From positions 248,001 to 312,000 of the forward strand of contig NZ_CP039694.1 in assembly GCF_005145045.1 (NCBI RefSeq): a DNA stretch of 64,000 bases, written 5' to 3'. This stretch comes from Agrobacterium larrymoorei. GTDB lineage: Bacteria > Pseudomonadota > Alphaproteobacteria > Rhizobiales > Rhizobiaceae. This document shows positions 1 through 8,835 of this stretch, one piece after another. The notes beneath the pieces are model-generated. The model did not search any database. It worked only from the letters and a program-made list of their open reading frames with translations, and was not told the DNA's origin. Every line of letters begins with the position of its first letter. Within the stretch, counting starts at the first letter, position 1. The position numbers and the translations under genes are program-made.

Positions 1-157
1 CGAGGCTCTGGATACCGGTATGGTCGGCATCAACCAGTATCTCGGCGCGCCCGTCGAAATACCGTTCGGCGGCACGAAGGCATCCGGCGTGGACCGCGAG
101 CTAGGCAGCAGCGGCATGGATGCCTTCGCCAACATCAAGACCTACTCGTTGGCCTGA
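1..157 (+). CDS. Aldehyde dehydrogenase, C-terminal end (cut by window edge)
   Basis: The last 51 residues of an NAD(P)-dependent aldehyde dehydrogenase (PF00171), open to the left edge. The visible end contains the family's C-terminal signature: a GINQYLG stretch followed by PFGGTKASGVDRE and a short tail ending in TYSLA. In the family this segment forms part of the oligomerisation and cofactor-side structure; the catalytic Cys and Glu lie outside the window. It is followed after 94 bases by an alcohol dehydrogenase gene on the same strand, so the pair may once have formed an alcohol to aldehyde to acid oxidation unit. The substrate cannot be inferred from this fragment. Confidence 0.8.
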   Translation, partial: EALDTGMVGINQYLGAPVEIPFGGTKASGVDRELGSSGMDAFANIKTYSLA

Positions 158-251
158 GAGCCGACTGGCGATGCCATTTGATGAATGGTGACGGAACAGC
201 CGTCGCCGGAACCCCGAAACAAATCTCAAACCTTCATATGGAAAGTACACC

Positions 252-1305
252 ATGCAAATAGACGGATACGCTGCGACCGCCCCTGATGCCCCCCTGAAGC
301 CGCTCTCGTTCGAATGCCGCGAAGTGCGCGACAACGACGTGACAATGGAGGTGCTCTATTGCGGCGTCTGCCACACGGATCTGCATCAATCACGTAATGA
401 CTGGGGATGGACGACCTATCCACTAGTCCCCGGACACGAGATCGTGGGCCGTGTCACGAATATCGGCCCTGACGTGACGCGCTACAAGGTAGGCGACCTC
501 GTGGCGGTGGGATGTATCGTCGACAGCTGCCAGAGTTGCGACCAGTGCCGATCGGGCGAAGAGCAGATGTGCCGGCAGGGCGTCACGTCTACCTATGGAG
601 CCCCGGACCGGATCACCGGGCAATTGACGACCGGCGGCTATGCAGCGACCCTCGTCGTTCGAGAGGAGTTCGTGCTGCGGCTGCCCGAAGGACTCGATCC
701 GGCGAAGGCGGCCCCGCTTCTTTGCGCCGGCATCACCACCTATTCGCCGCTCCGCACATGGAATGTCGGGCCAGGCAGTCGCGTAGGCGTCGTCGGGCTG
801 GGTGGTCTTGGACATATGGCGGTCAAGCTGGCTGTCGCGATGGGAGCGCACGTCACCGTTCTGAGCAGATCGAACGACAAGCAGGCCGATGCCCTAGCAC
901 TGGGCGCCGAGCGTCTCCTCGTCTCGTCTGACACCGAGGCCATGGCATCCGCGCATTCAAGCTTCGATCTGATCATCGATACGGTCCCTGTCAGGCACGA
1001 TGTCGATCCTTACCTGCCGTTGCTCGATGTCGACGCCACCCTTGTTCTGGTCGGCCAGCTTGGACCGATGAACGAGATGAACACGCTTCCCTTGATGACA
1101 GGGCGGCGCAGGATTGCCGGATCACCGATTGGCGGTATCACCGAAACTCAGGAACTGCTCGACTTCTGCGCCCCAGGCCAAAGTCCTGCCCGATGTCGAA
1201 TTCATTCGCATGGATGAAATCAACGAAGCGTTCGAAAGACTTGAGCGTGCAGATGTACGCTATCGCTTCGTCATCGATATGGCGACCTTGCAGCCATCGA
1301 TTTGA
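252..1305 (+). pseudogene. Zinc-dependent alcohol dehydrogenase (CAD/YahK type), frameshifted
   Basis: Medium-chain zinc alcohol dehydrogenase that would oxidise or reduce alcohol/aldehyde pairs with NADP(H). Visible motifs are GVCHTDLH with the catalytic zinc Cys and His, GHEIVG, the four structural-zinc cysteines (spacing C-x2-C-x2-C-x7-C), and the Rossmann glycine motif GLGGLGH. The frame runs from 252 but ends early at 1217 in a non-family tail. The family C-terminus (VLPDVEFIRMDEINEAFERL onward) continues in the +1 frame to 1305. Removing one C from the CCCC run at 1171-1174 restores an ungapped protein of about 350 residues. The gene is therefore most simply a one-base insertion mutant, or carries a sequencing error in a homopolymer. 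Confidence 0.85.
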
Positions 1306-1482
1306 ATGAAGTTGGTATGAGAACCATTGCGTGGCGCGTCAGCGCCGCGCCATCACCAAGTCTTAGCGAACCATCATCCCGATAGAATGGTTTTCGCAAT
1401 ATAGTCTACAAAATAGATAAACTTTATTTTCTTTGTTGAGCCAAGCTCGCTAGCTTGTTGGCGTTTAAGGGGAGTTTAAGTT

Positions 1483-2409
1483 ATGTCCAATCACGCTTCC
1501 GATGCTGGCAAGGCGGCACCCGCGCGACGCTCCATAGAATGGCCAACAGTCATCCTAGCAATCGCAATCTACGGCGGATTTGTTGGGATTACCTGGTGGT
1601 GGAAGTCAATGCCGTCGATCCTGGTTGCGGTTGCCGGAGGGTGGCTTATCGCATGGCAGGGCTCGCTCCAGCATGAGGTCATGCATGGCCATCCGACCCG
1701 CAGCCAGCAGATCAACGACGCGATCGGATCGATACCGTTGTCGCTTTGGTTACCCTATCAAATTTATAAAGACAGTCATCTGAAGCATCATCGTGATGAG
1801 CATCTCACGGACCCGATCGAGGATCCTGAGTCGTCCTATTTCACGCGCAACACGTGGGAACAACTCGGTCGGTTCGGACGTGGCCTGGCGCTTTGGAACA
1901 CCACGCTTTTCGGGCGTCTAACCATTGGTCCCGCCGTGATGATTCTGAGTTTTCTTGCACAGGAATGGCCCCTTGTGAGGGCAAACGAAGCTGGACGGAG
2001 GCGAATCTGGGCAGGACATCTCGTCGGCGTGAGCTTACTGCTCATTTGGGTGACGGTCATATGTGGCATGCCGATCTCGCTCTACTTCTTCGGCTTCGTC
2101 TATATCGGCGCGGCGATGACTCGGCTGAGGTCATACGCCGAGCATCGTTATGCCGAAAACCATGAAGAGCGCACGGCGATCGTCGAGAATAGTCATTTTT
2201 TTGGATTACTGTTTCTTTATAATAACCTTCACGTCCTTCATCATCGTCGCCCAGGCATTTCGTGGTATCGATTGCCGAGAGTGTATCGCCAAAATCGCGA
2301 GACGCTCGTTCGTTCGAACGGCGGCCTGGTCTACAATGGTTATTGGGAAATAGCGCGACGATTTTTCTTCAAACCGCACGACGATCCCACCCACCCACGT
2401 CATTCATGA
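1483..2409 (+). CDS. Fatty acid desaturase family membrane protein
   Basis: A 308-residue integral membrane di-iron enzyme of the fatty acid desaturase/hydroxylase superfamily (PF00487). The three histidine boxes are present: HEVMH at residues 64-68, HLKHH at 99-103 and LHVLHH at 249-254. Hydrophobic segments lie at about 24-60, 145-160 and 175-205, as in the family. It would use O2 and an external electron donor to desaturate or hydroxylate an acyl or hydrocarbon chain at the inner membrane. No ferredoxin or reductase gene is adjacent. It stands alone between a broken alcohol dehydrogenase and a PhnD-like gene, so the substrate is open. The start has a GGGGAG-like ribosome site about 11 bases upstream. 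Confidence 0.85.
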   Translation: MSNHASDAGKAAPARRSIEWPTVILAIAIYGGFVGITWWWKSMPSILVAVAGGWLIAWQGSLQHEVMHGHPTRSQQINDAIGSIPLSLWLPYQIYKDSHLKHHRDEHLTDPIEDPESSYFTRNTWEQLGRFGRGLALWNTTLFGRLTIGPAVMILSFLAQEWPLVRANEAGRRRIWAGHLVGVSLLLIWVTVICGMPISLYFFGFVYIGAAMTRLRSYAEHRYAENHEERTAIVENSHFFGLLFLYNNLHVLHHRRPGISWYRLPRVYRQNRETLVRSNGGLVYNGYWEIARRFFFKPHDDPTHPRHS

Positions 2410-2614
2410 CAATCAAGCTGCATGAGTGAAAAGGGCGCGGATTCGATATCGCTGGCACAATGGCCACAGGTTGACGACCGGGTCTGATTTTTCTTCGCAG
2501 TCTGCCGCCGTTCGTGCGATTCAAAAGGCCTATTGCGGATGAAGTGGTAGGCGACAACGCTTTCGCATGCACAAGCTATCAGACCTTAAGCTAACAGACC
2601 CGATACTCGGAAAC

Positions 2615-3436
2615 ATGAAGGATTTCGTAATGCTTGCAAGCCTTGCCATGTACGTGCGCCCACCGCCAATCGCTGCGGCGAACGCAAGACTTTGGGGCTT
2701 TGTGCGGGACACATTGCGGGATGAGGGTCTTGCCGGGGTTCCCGAGGCATTGGACCAGACTATTCGCTACGATGCAGCTTGGGTCCATCCTCAGCTTCTG
2801 CTCGCGCAGAGCTGTGGCTATCCTTATGTGAAGCATCTGCGCGGCAAAGTGCGGCTTGTTGCAACGCCGGTTTATTCTCTTCCAGGCTGTGATGGGCCGA
2901 ACATGTGCAGCTTCATCATCGTGCATAAAGATTCTCAAGTGCGCTCCTTGGGAGGCCTGCGAGGGGCTCGAGCAGCAATCAACGATCCGAACAGTAATTC
3001 CGGCGTCAATCTCTTTCGCGCCGCAATTGCGCCTTTTGCGAAAGGTGCTGACTACTTTTCGTCGGTCATCGAGACGGGCGGTCATAACAGTAGCCTAGAT
3101 GCGGTGACAGCGGGTAAAGCGGATGTGGCCGCTATCGACTGCGTAACCTATGGCAATACGCTTCGTTTCGATCCCGACCGGCTTGCAGGGGTCAGAGTCC
3201 TTGCCGAAACCCGCAACGGACCGGGGCTTCCCTTTATCACGCGGCGGGATGCTTCCGATGACGACGTTGCCGTACTTCGCCGCGCACTTTACAAAATGAT
3301 CACCGATCCTTCGCTTGCGGAAACACGCGACACGCTGGCCCTCAAGGATATCGCTGTCCTTTCTGATGCCGATTACGAACCTCTAGCGGAGCTTGAGCGT
3401 GATGCATACCGCCAGGGATATCCCGTCATCGGCTAA
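2615..3436 (+). CDS. PhnD/transferrin-like substrate-binding family protein without signal peptide
   Basis: About 273 residues resembling the phosphate/phosphonate periplasmic-binding family (PhnD-like, PF12974). Family-like features are the conserved stretch LVATPVYSLPGCDGPNMCSF, the segment LGGLRGARAAINDPNSNSG, and a late GKADVAAIDCVTYG segment. The start is set at the codon opening MKDFVMLASLAMYV; an in-frame upstream ATG at 2567 would add 16 residues. Neither start gives a convincing Sec, Tat or lipoprotein signal, unlike transporter-linked members, so it may act in the cytoplasm as a sensor or scavenger. No phosphonate permease is nearby, and the following ABC operon already has its own binding protein. 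Function uncertain. Confidence 0.7.
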   Translation: MKDFVMLASLAMYVRPPPIAAANARLWGFVRDTLRDEGLAGVPEALDQTIRYDAAWVHPQLLLAQSCGYPYVKHLRGKVRLVATPVYSLPGCDGPNMCSFIIVHKDSQVRSLGGLRGARAAINDPNSNSGVNLFRAAIAPFAKGADYFSSVIETGGHNSSLDAVTAGKADVAAIDCVTYGNTLRFDPDRLAGVRVLAETRNGPGLPFITRRDASDDDVAVLRRALYKMITDPSLAETRDTLALKDIAVLSDADYEPLAELERDAYRQGYPVIG

Positions 3437-3652
3437 AAATTGCCAGCCGAAAAGCGAAAGCCTCGGGTCAACTGGGTGGTTTTGTGCAGCATATGCGGCT
3501 CGGGCCCTATCTCAGCCTTTTAAGGTCACATGAAAGCGCCGGGTCCAGATTGGTGGTCGACCGTTCGAGCGGGGCGCTGTGTGCCGTGGACTTTAAAGTC
3601 TGGCGACCAAGAGAGAGTGCCAGGAGAATATTCTCTATGTTACGGAGCGATC

Positions 3653-4765
3653 ATGATCGTCTTTGAAGACGTGGTAAAACGATTTGCCGATGAAACTATC
3701 GGTGTGAACGGCCTTTCTTTGAAGGCTCCCAAAGGAAAGCTCACGGCACTGGTCGGCCCATCGGGATGCGGGAAGACAACGAGCCTGCGTATGATTAACA
3801 GGCTGGTGGTTCCCACCTCTGGTACAATCTTCATTGATGGTGAGCCAACACAAAATATGGATGTCGTGAAGCTCCGTCGAAGCATAGGATATGTCATTCA
3901 AAACGCCGGACTGTTTCCGCATCTGACGGTTCTGGAGAACGTCGCTACGACAGCAAGGTTGAATGGCGTGTCCAAAACAAAAGCGCTAGGGTCTGCCAAA
4001 GAACTGCTTCAGCGTGTCGGTCTGGCAGACGAAATCGCAGGCCGATATCCCTCCCAGTTGTCCGGTGGGCAACAACAACGTGTGGGCGTTGCACGGGCGT
4101 TGGCATCTGATCCTGAACTTATGCTGATGGACGAGCCATTTAGCGCCGTGGATCCAGTAGTCCGTACCCAATTGCAGGACGAATTTCTTCGGCTCCAACG
4201 TCAGCTGGGAAAGACGATCATAATGGTCACCCACGATATCGATGAGGCGCTGAAACTGGCCGATCAGATAGCCGTGCTGCGACCGGGTGGAACGCTTGCA
4301 CAGGTTGCAACCCCACGCCGGCTTCTTGCCGAGCCAGCCGACAAATACGTCGCGGAGTTCGTGGGTCGGGATCGCGGTTACCGCTTTCTTGGATTTGCTG
4401 GCACAGCTGAAGCAGTTCGCCTCGAAGCAGAGCCGACTGTTCGACCGGGTGCCGACGCCCAGGAGGCAAAGGCGGCCGCGCTTGGACGGTGGGTTCTGGC
4501 CTTGGACGAACACAACCGGCCCTTGGGTTGGGCCGACCTGAACCTGCCGTCCAAGCGCATTTTGCCTGTCGAACTTAATCTTAGCGGTACCGTGGCCGCA
4601 CAAGGTGATCCGCTGCGCGTGCTTCTCGATGCAGTGCTGAGCTCTCCGTCGGGCCGCGGCGTCGTCGTCGATGCCGATGGCCGGCTGCTTGGCACGGCTA
4701 CTCTCGCCAGCGTTTCTGCTGTTCTAGAAGAGGGCCGGTCGCGCAATTGGGCGGAAGTGCATTGA
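3653..4765 (+). CDS. OpuC/ProV-type ABC transporter ATP-binding protein
   Basis: ATPase of a quaternary-amine or osmoprotectant type importer, 370 residues. Walker A is GPSGCGKTT (residues 35-43), followed by a Q-loop in YVIQNAGLFPH, signature LSGGQQQR and Walker B LMLMDEPF. After the ATPase domain, residues from about 255 onward resemble a degenerate pair of CBS domains, as in OpuCA/ProV proteins that sense ionic strength. The ATG at 3653 is preferred because it begins the family N-terminus and follows a GGAG-like site; the open frame upstream is not family sequence. The stop overlaps the next start by one base (TGATG). Together with the next three genes it forms a complete importer. Confidence 0.88.
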   Translation: MIVFEDVVKRFADETIGVNGLSLKAPKGKLTALVGPSGCGKTTSLRMINRLVVPTSGTIFIDGEPTQNMDVVKLRRSIGYVIQNAGLFPHLTVLENVATTARLNGVSKTKALGSAKELLQRVGLADEIAGRYPSQLSGGQQQRVGVARALASDPELMLMDEPFSAVDPVVRTQLQDEFLRLQRQLGKTIIMVTHDIDEALKLADQIAVLRPGGTLAQVATPRRLLAEPADKYVAEFVGRDRGYRFLGFAGTAEAVRLEAEPTVRPGADAQEAKAAALGRWVLALDEHNRPLGWADLNLPSKRILPVELNLSGTVAAQGDPLRVLLDAVLSSPSGRGVVVDADGRLLGTATLASVSAVLEEGRSRNWAEVH

Positions 4766-5409
4766 TGAGCTTTGATTGGATCTTACGTGAGTCGGGATCG
4801 ATCGCCACCCTGTTCCTGTGGCATCTTGCTCTTTCCGTCGTGCCGGTCATCATCAGCCTGATCCTGGCCATCCCGATCGGAGGGCTGGCACACCACTCCG
4901 GCTTCATGCGTCCCTTCTGGCTCGGCTTTGCGGGACTCTTTTATACGATACCCTCCTTGGCTCTCTTCGTCCTCCTACCGCTTGTGCTTCACACGCGCAT
5001 TCTGGATCCACTCAACGTCGTTGTCGCGCTAACGGTCTACGCCCTGGCGATGCTGGTCAGAACGGTGGCAGATGGGCTTTCGACAGTCTCATCGGATACG
5101 TTGCAGGCTGCGACGGCGATGGGCTACCGGCCGATAGCGAGGTTTCTCGCGGTGGAACTACCACTGGCCGTCCCCGCCATCACAGCCGGATTGCGAGTAG
5201 CGGTCGTATCGAATGTCAGCATCGTGTCGGTGGCCGCACTGATTGGAACCCCGCAGCTCGGAAGTCTTTTCACGCAAGGGCTACAGCTTCGCTTCCTGAC
5301 GCCGATTATCGTCGGCATCGTCCTCTCCTTTCTCCTGGCATTGCTGCTTGATCAGGCTGTCGTCCGGGTCGGTCGTCGACTAGCTCCTTGGAACAGGAGC
5401 AGCAAGTGA
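4765..5409 (+). CDS. OpuC-type ABC transporter permease 1
   Basis: A 214-residue inner-membrane permease of the BPD_transp_1 family found in glycine betaine/carnitine/choline importers (OpuCB/OpuCD, YehW/YehY). About six membrane segments are visible. The EAA-type cytoplasmic loop that contacts the ATPase is at the segment TLQAATAMGYRPIARFLAVE. The start at 4765 overlaps the ATPase stop, indicating translational coupling. It pairs with the permease that follows; having two different permeases is usual for OpuC-type systems. The substrate is inferred only from family resemblance and may be another small quaternary or sulfur/nitrogen compound. Confidence 0.85.
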   Translation: MSFDWILRESGSIATLFLWHLALSVVPVIISLILAIPIGGLAHHSGFMRPFWLGFAGLFYTIPSLALFVLLPLVLHTRILDPLNVVVALTVYALAMLVRTVADGLSTVSSDTLQAATAMGYRPIARFLAVELPLAVPAITAGLRVAVVSNVSIVSVAALIGTPQLGSLFTQGLQLRFLTPIIVGIVLSFLLALLLDQAVVRVGRRLAPWNRSSK

Positions 5410-6083
5410 AGTTTTTTGGGTACTTGCTTGATACGGATAAATGGGTGGGCTCGGAAGGCATTCTCGCCCTCTGCGGTCAGCATCTTTGGTACACGCTTAT
5501 TACTTTGCTCCTGGCGGGTGCGATCGGCTTTCCGATTGGCATCTACGTCGGCCACACGCGACGAGGAGTAACTATGGTCGCTGGACTAGCGAATGCGTTA
5601 AGAGCTCTTCCCAGCCTCGGCCTTCTAGTCCTTCTTGTCATTCTCTGCGGTCCGCTCTTCACCTCGGACCTGGCGTTCGAAGTACCCAGCCTGATCGTTC
5701 TCGTCCTGCTTGCTGTGCCGCCCATCATGACGGCGACTTATGCCGGTATCGCCGCTGTTGACCCATCTGCCGTCGATGCTGCCAGAGGCATGGGATATCG
5801 GCCACTAGGCATCGTTTTTTATGTGGAGATTCCCTGTGCACTTCCCTTCATCTTTTCGGGCCTTCGAAACGCGACTCTTCAAGTCATATCCACAGCTACG
5901 ATCGCTGCTTACGCCTCCCTTGGCGGCCTTGGCCGACTGATCATCGATGGGCGGGCCCAAAGCGATTACGGCCAGATGGTCGCCGGTGCGGTGATGGTGG
6001 GCGTTCTCGTCATATTGGTGGATTTTCTAATCGGTACCATTGGCCGAGTTTTGGTCTCTCCCGGGCTGGGCCACCCTGTCTAG
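5406..6083 (+). CDS. OpuC-type ABC transporter permease 2 (GTG start)
   Basis: Second permease of the importer, about 225 residues, with BPD_transp_1 topology and an EAA loop at AVDAARGMGYRPLGIVFYVE. Two starts are possible. ATG at 5388 would overlap the previous gene by 22 bases. GTG at 5406 has an AGGAG ribosome site (5395-5399) six bases upstream and overlaps the previous stop by four bases (GTGA), so it is chosen. The protein probably forms a heterodimer with the upstream permease. A 145-base gap follows before the binding-protein gene, which may hold an internal promoter. Confidence 0.85.
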   Translation: MKFFGYLLDTDKWVGSEGILALCGQHLWYTLITLLLAGAIGFPIGIYVGHTRRGVTMVAGLANALRALPSLGLLVLLVILCGPLFTSDLAFEVPSLIVLVLLAVPPIMTATYAGIAAVDPSAVDAARGMGYRPLGIVFYVEIPCALPFIFSGLRNATLQVISTATIAAYASLGGLGRLIIDGRAQSDYGQMVAGAVMVGVLVILVDFLIGTIGRVLVSPGLGHPV

Positions 6084-6228
6084 GTGCAAGGAAGATCGAA
6101 ACGACGTTGTGCATCTGCGCACTTTAAGACGCATCTGTTCCTCTAAACCGGCCTACGCTAGGCGAAAGTACCTGTCACCAACACGCGATATTGTATACAT
6201 AATCTATAGGTATGGAGAAGGAAGCCTC

Positions 6229-7140
6229 ATGAAGAAAACCGCCGTAACGGTTGTCACCGCCGCCACATTGATGGCGTTCACTGCGCTATCGGCGTTGGCT
6301 CAAAGCGATCCTCTTGGGGGCAATTCCGTCGTGTCAGACAAATCGACGATCGTCGTCGGTTCCGCTGATTTTCCGGAGAGCCAGTTGCTCGCTACTATTT
6401 ATGCCAAGGCGCTGGCTGCAAAGGGTGTGAAAGTTGAGATCCACGCGAACATTGGTAGTCGCGAAGTGTATTTTCCGGCTTTGAAGGATGGTTCCATCGA
6501 TCTCATACCGGAATATGGTGGCGCGGTGCTTCGATACCTCGACAGAAGCTCGACGCTGAACTCAAGTGATGACGTTCTGGCAGCACTTAAGACGGTTTTG
6601 CCAGAAGGCGTGCAGGCGCTATCGGCATCGTCGGCGCAGGATACCAACACGGTTGTCGTCACGCAGGCTAGCGCCGAAAAATATGGATTGAAGGCGATTG
6701 GTGATCTTAAAAATCATGCTGGTGACTGGGTACTGGGCGGACCGCCCGAATGGAAGGTAAGGCCAGATGGCGTTCCGGGATTCGAGAAGAATTACGGCGT
6801 CAAGTTCAAGTCTTACAAAGCCCTGGACGTATGTGGGCCGCTGGTTCTCTCCGCTCTCAACAACGGCCAGATCGAGGTGGGTTGCGGCTTCTCCACCGAC
6901 CCGGCGCTCAAGTCTAACAAGCTCGTCGCGCTCGCCGACCCGCTAAATCAATTCCCCTCTCAGAACGTCCTTCCATTGATATCATCGACAAAGGTAACCA
7001 AGGAAATTACTGCGGCATTGGACGCGGTTTCGGACGCGCTGACGACTGACGATCTTCTCGATATGAATGCGCGGATCACAGCACATGAAAGCTACGATGT
7101 TATCGCTGACGACTGGCTGAAAGCGCATAAGCTACAGTGA
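6229..7140 (+). CDS. OpuC-type periplasmic substrate-binding protein
   Basis: A 303-residue binding protein of the OpuAC family (PF04069), the external receptor of the importer. The N-terminus has a clear Sec signal peptide (KK, then a hydrophobic stretch, cleavage near ALSALAQS). The family opening SDKSTIVVGSADFPESQLLA and the internal IDLIPEYGGAVLRYLD are present. The start is fixed by the signal peptide and by a GGAGAAGGA site about nine bases upstream; the open frame extending further upstream runs through the previous gene in another frame. The following flavin monooxygenase gene starts 109 bases downstream on the same strand, suggesting that the imported compound is its substrate or precursor. 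Confidence 0.88.
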   Translation: MKKTAVTVVTAATLMAFTALSALAQSDPLGGNSVVSDKSTIVVGSADFPESQLLATIYAKALAAKGVKVEIHANIGSREVYFPALKDGSIDLIPEYGGAVLRYLDRSSTLNSSDDVLAALKTVLPEGVQALSASSAQDTNTVVVTQASAEKYGLKAIGDLKNHAGDWVLGGPPEWKVRPDGVPGFEKNYGVKFKSYKALDVCGPLVLSALNNGQIEVGCGFSTDPALKSNKLVALADPLNQFPSQNVLPLISSTKVTKEITAALDAVSDALTTDDLLDMNARITAHESYDVIADDWLKAHKLQ

Positions 7141-7249
7141 GAGGACGGTCGGGCCAAGATGGAGCCCGGCTTCCCAGCTCCCCTTCTGCTACCGCCCGAG
7201 GGGCTAGGCCCGAACGATGGGCGCCGGAATTTGCAATGAGGAATTCGAC

Positions 7250-8590
7250 ATGCCAAGACGCCAGCACATGGTCCTTTCTGCGTTCTTTTATAATCCGCAG
7301 GGGGACCACCGGCTTTCGTGGAGGCATCGGGCGGCCCCCGGTCGTGAGATTTTCGATCTGGACTATTACAGGAACCTCGCTGAAATCGCGGAAGAAGCCA
7401 AGATCGACACGATCTTCATAGCCGACCACCTTGGCATTTGGGATACCTTCGAAAGCGGCGTCGCGCATTATGCTAATGCGCGGTTGGAGCCGCTGTCCCT
7501 CGTCGCTGCACTGTCGGCGGTTACAAAGAAGATCGGCTTTATCGTCACGGCGTCGACGTCCTATAACGAACCCTATAATATTGCTCGCACGTTCGCTTCG
7601 CTTGATCATCTCTCAAAAGGTCGGGTGGCCTGGAATGTGGTCACATCGGCGCTAGAGGAAGAAGCCAAGAACTTCGGCTTGAGTGCCAACATAGGCCACG
7701 CAACCCGCTATCAGCGGGCCGAGGAGTTTCTAGAGGTCGTCATCAAGCTCTGGGACAGTTGGGAAGACGCCGCGCTGCTCATGGACAAGGAAAGTGGGTA
7801 TTTTGCTGATCCTTCCAAAGTCCACTATCTCGACCATGCCAGCACGCACTTCAAGGTTCGAGGACCGTTAAACGTTGCACGTTCGCCACAGGGGCGCCCG
7901 CTCATCGTACAGGCTGGCTCTTCTGAGGCAGGAAGGGAATTGGCTACCGACTTTGCAGACATCCACTTCGCTGTCTTTCGCAACGAGGAGGAAGGGAAGC
8001 AGTACCGTGCCGACGTCGAGATGCGGCTGGCAAAGAAGGGTAGGACAGCAGAGAGTTTTCTGCTCTTGCCGGGCGTGCTTCCCGTTGTCGCGTCTTCTCG
8101 ACAGGAAGCTGGAGAGCGTCAAGCAGAACTTGAGGAGCTCATGATTGACCGCGTCAGCCTCGATCTCTTGTCAAGTTGGTCGGGGATGGATCTGTCCTCG
8201 CATGCGCTCGATGGACCTATGCCAGATCTTCCAGACGAAGCAAAGTTCGACGGCTGGCGAACCTGGCTCAACATTGTCAAGAGCGAGACGAACAGTTCTG
8301 CTACGGTCCGCGAGTTGGCGCGAAAGATTGCCAATACCGGCTCCGTGCCAATGGTCTCGGGTACTGTCAATGACGTAGCAGATCAGCTGGAGGGCTGGTT
8401 TTCATCTGGCATCGCCGATGGTTTCAATCTGATGTTCCCACTGCTCCCAGACGACTGGATCAATTTCGCTCGCTCGGTCGTCCCGGAACTTCAACGTCGT
8501 GGTCTATTTCGCACAGAGTACGAGGAAGGAACTTTCCGTGACCGCCTTAGTCTGAGGCTCCCGCCAAATCATTTTTTGGGTCGCGGGTAA
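7250..8590 (+). CDS. NtaA/SnaA/DszA-type FMN-dependent monooxygenase
   Basis: A 446-residue luciferase-like (LLM class) flavin-dependent monooxygenase of the NtaA/SnaA/SoxA/DszA branch, which cleaves C-N or C-S bonds using FMNH2 from a separate reductase. Recognisable segments are the N-terminal LSAFFYNPQGDH-type opening, KIDTIFIADHLG, GRVAWNVVTS, and the C-terminal EGTFRDRLSLRLPPN. The start at 7250 has a GAGGAATTCGAC spacing typical of a ribosome site. It is the last gene of the importer cluster, and no flavin reductase is adjacent on this strand; the FMN reductase at 9827-10417 is a possible partner. Substrate unknown; members act on nitrilotriacetate, dibenzothiophene sulfone or similar compounds. 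Confidence 0.85.
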   Translation: MPRRQHMVLSAFFYNPQGDHRLSWRHRAAPGREIFDLDYYRNLAEIAEEAKIDTIFIADHLGIWDTFESGVAHYANARLEPLSLVAALSAVTKKIGFIVTASTSYNEPYNIARTFASLDHLSKGRVAWNVVTSALEEEAKNFGLSANIGHATRYQRAEEFLEVVIKLWDSWEDAALLMDKESGYFADPSKVHYLDHASTHFKVRGPLNVARSPQGRPLIVQAGSSEAGRELATDFADIHFAVFRNEEEGKQYRADVEMRLAKKGRTAESFLLLPGVLPVVASSRQEAGERQAELEELMIDRVSLDLLSSWSGMDLSSHALDGPMPDLPDEAKFDGWRTWLNIVKSETNSSATVRELARKIANTGSVPMVSGTVNDVADQLEGWFSSGIADGFNLMFPLLPDDWINFARSVVPELQRRGLFRTEYEEGTFRDRLSLRLPPNHFLGRG

Positions 8591-8835
8591 CAGGACGCTC
8601 ACACCGACACCCTTGGTGTCGAAACGCGATCTTCTCGATTAGAAGGCTCGCGGACGGTCTATGCGGAATTCCACCGCGAATTCACTATGGAGATGGCCGC
8701 CAAATCGCCAGAGCTCGGTCCGACCATGGACGCTGACCGCGTGGTGGCAGGAGTTTGGCGACACCGTGATAGCCACGCCGATCGCGCTGGGGCGCGCGGC
8801 ACGCGGGGCAAGGCAATAGGTGGGGGCACGTACTA

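Noticed and set aside
8591..8835. Possible gene remnant between convergent genes
   Set aside because: Short frames read VVAEFGDTVIATPIALGRAA-like peptides after a frame change, but no family could be recognised and no start or ribosome site fits.
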